Of a stretch of 6,106 nt of DNA, positions 5,801 to 6,106 are shown piece by piece. Both the position numbers and the translations under genes were made by a program. The DNA lies in the NCBI GenBank assembly GCA_963628765.1, contig CAVGFV010000206.1, forward strand, positions 1 to 6,106. The letters are read 5' to 3'. This DNA comes from Succinimonas sp963628765 (GTDB taxonomy: Bacteria > Pseudomonadota > Gammaproteobacteria > Enterobacterales > Succinivibrionaceae). Below the pieces are notes generated by a model, which did not search any database, was not told the origin of the DNA, and saw only the letters and a program-made list of their open reading frames with translations. Each line of letters starts with the position of its first letter. The stretch's first letter is position 1.

Positions 5801-5985
5801 ATTAGTCTCCCGAAGTTTATGCGTAACCTACATAGATTATAAGAATAATTTATTGAGTAGTTATTATCAAAGAAAAGAAACGAGTCTACGTGATAGAAAT
5901 ATTCTAACAAAGAGTTTTTAAAAAGAACCTTCTTATATGAGTTTATTGTATTCAAATTGAATAGTTGTCTAAATATTAAAGGCAA
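5801..5985. other. Gene-free region upstream of the membrane protein gene
   Basis: A/T-rich DNA with no convincing gene; together with the edge promoter it makes up the 306-bp stretch to the window end. On the minus strand it holds a perfect -10 hexamer TATAAT (plus 5836-5841), 35 bp before the start of the membrane protein gene, with no good -35 at 16-18 bp. A minus-strand open frame across 5779-5985 needs a TTG start and has no family features or ribosome-binding site. Confidence 0.5.
5836..5841 (-). promoter_or_regulatory. Possible -10 element of the membrane protein gene
   Basis: TATAAT on the minus strand matches consensus at all six bases. Its distance from the ATG at 5800 would give a leader of about 28 nt, which includes the GGGAG ribosome-binding site. 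The absent -35 and the A/T-rich setting keep confidence modest. Confidence 0.4.
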
Positions 5986-6024
5986 AATGTGTCCATTTTT
6001 AGGTGATTTTGGGCTAAATTTATT

Positions 6025-6106
6025 AAAAATTAAGTTTTTTTGAAAAAAATCAAAAAAAATGTTGACGAAATTCTAAAAAACTTTAAAATGCACATCCGTT
6101 CACAGC
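6025..6106 (+). promoter_or_regulatory. Strong plus-strand promoter with UP-like element, probably stable RNA
   Basis: TTGACG (6062-6067; 5 of 6 matches) and TAAAAT (6084-6089; 5 of 6) are 16 bp apart. Immediately upstream, 6025-6061 is almost pure A/T with phased A and T runs, as in UP elements bound by the RNA polymerase alpha subunit. The sequence after the -10 is notably richer in C and G (GCACATCCG), unlike the surroundings. This combination is typical of rRNA and tRNA operon promoters. The transcribed gene lies beyond the window edge, so its identity is inference. Confidence 0.6.

Noticed and set aside
5779..5985. Minus-strand 68-codon frame upstream of the membrane protein gene
   Set aside because: It has a TTG start and no ribosome-binding site, overlaps the next start out of frame, and its composition follows A/T-rich intergenic DNA.
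1..6106. Mobile elements, CRISPR arrays, tRNA or rRNA genes
   Set aside because: I found no regular repeats with spacers, transposase-like proteins, terminal inverted repeats or cloverleaf sequences by reading both strands.

Overview
The window is chromosomal DNA from a low-GC (roughly one third G+C by eye, not counted) Gram-negative bacterium, most likely a gammaproteobacterium. Three things support this. rpmE and priA lie head to head, as they do in Escherichia coli. The zinc-binding L31 is close to the E. coli protein. A Kdo kinase is paired with an OpsX-type heptosyltransferase I, the Haemophilus/Vibrio version of the lipopolysaccharide inner core. Genus cannot be fixed from this sequence.

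Layout, left to right. Positions 1-109 hold two hairpins that probably end rpmE transcription. rpmE (minus) encodes ribosomal protein L31, with a structured leader of about 75 nt. A short divergent region with overlapping, face-to-face promoter elements separates it from priA (plus), the replication-restart helicase. priA converges on kdkA (minus). Their terminators are interlocked: the kdkA terminator lies just past the priA stop, and a plus-strand terminator for priA is built from the last codons of kdkA. kdkA is divergent from opsX (plus), which is followed after 11 bp by coaD (plus), giving an opsX-coaD operon that ends in a hairpin near 5244-5275. An unrecognised two-helix membrane protein gene (minus, 5330-5800) converges on coaD. 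The last 306 bp contain no convincing gene. They hold the upstream signals of the membrane protein gene and, at the right edge, a strong plus-strand promoter with an A/T-rich upstream element, of the kind that drives rRNA or tRNA operons.

Functionally the genes are mostly housekeeping: translation (L31), replication restart (PriA), LPS inner core (KdkA phosphorylates Kdo, OpsX adds the first heptose to it) and coenzyme A synthesis (CoaD). I see no mobile element, CRISPR array, tRNA or rRNA gene, or defence system. The most interesting items are the rpmE leader, the terminator and promoter overlaps, the unassigned membrane protein and the edge promoter. No convincing new biological system is present in what I can read.
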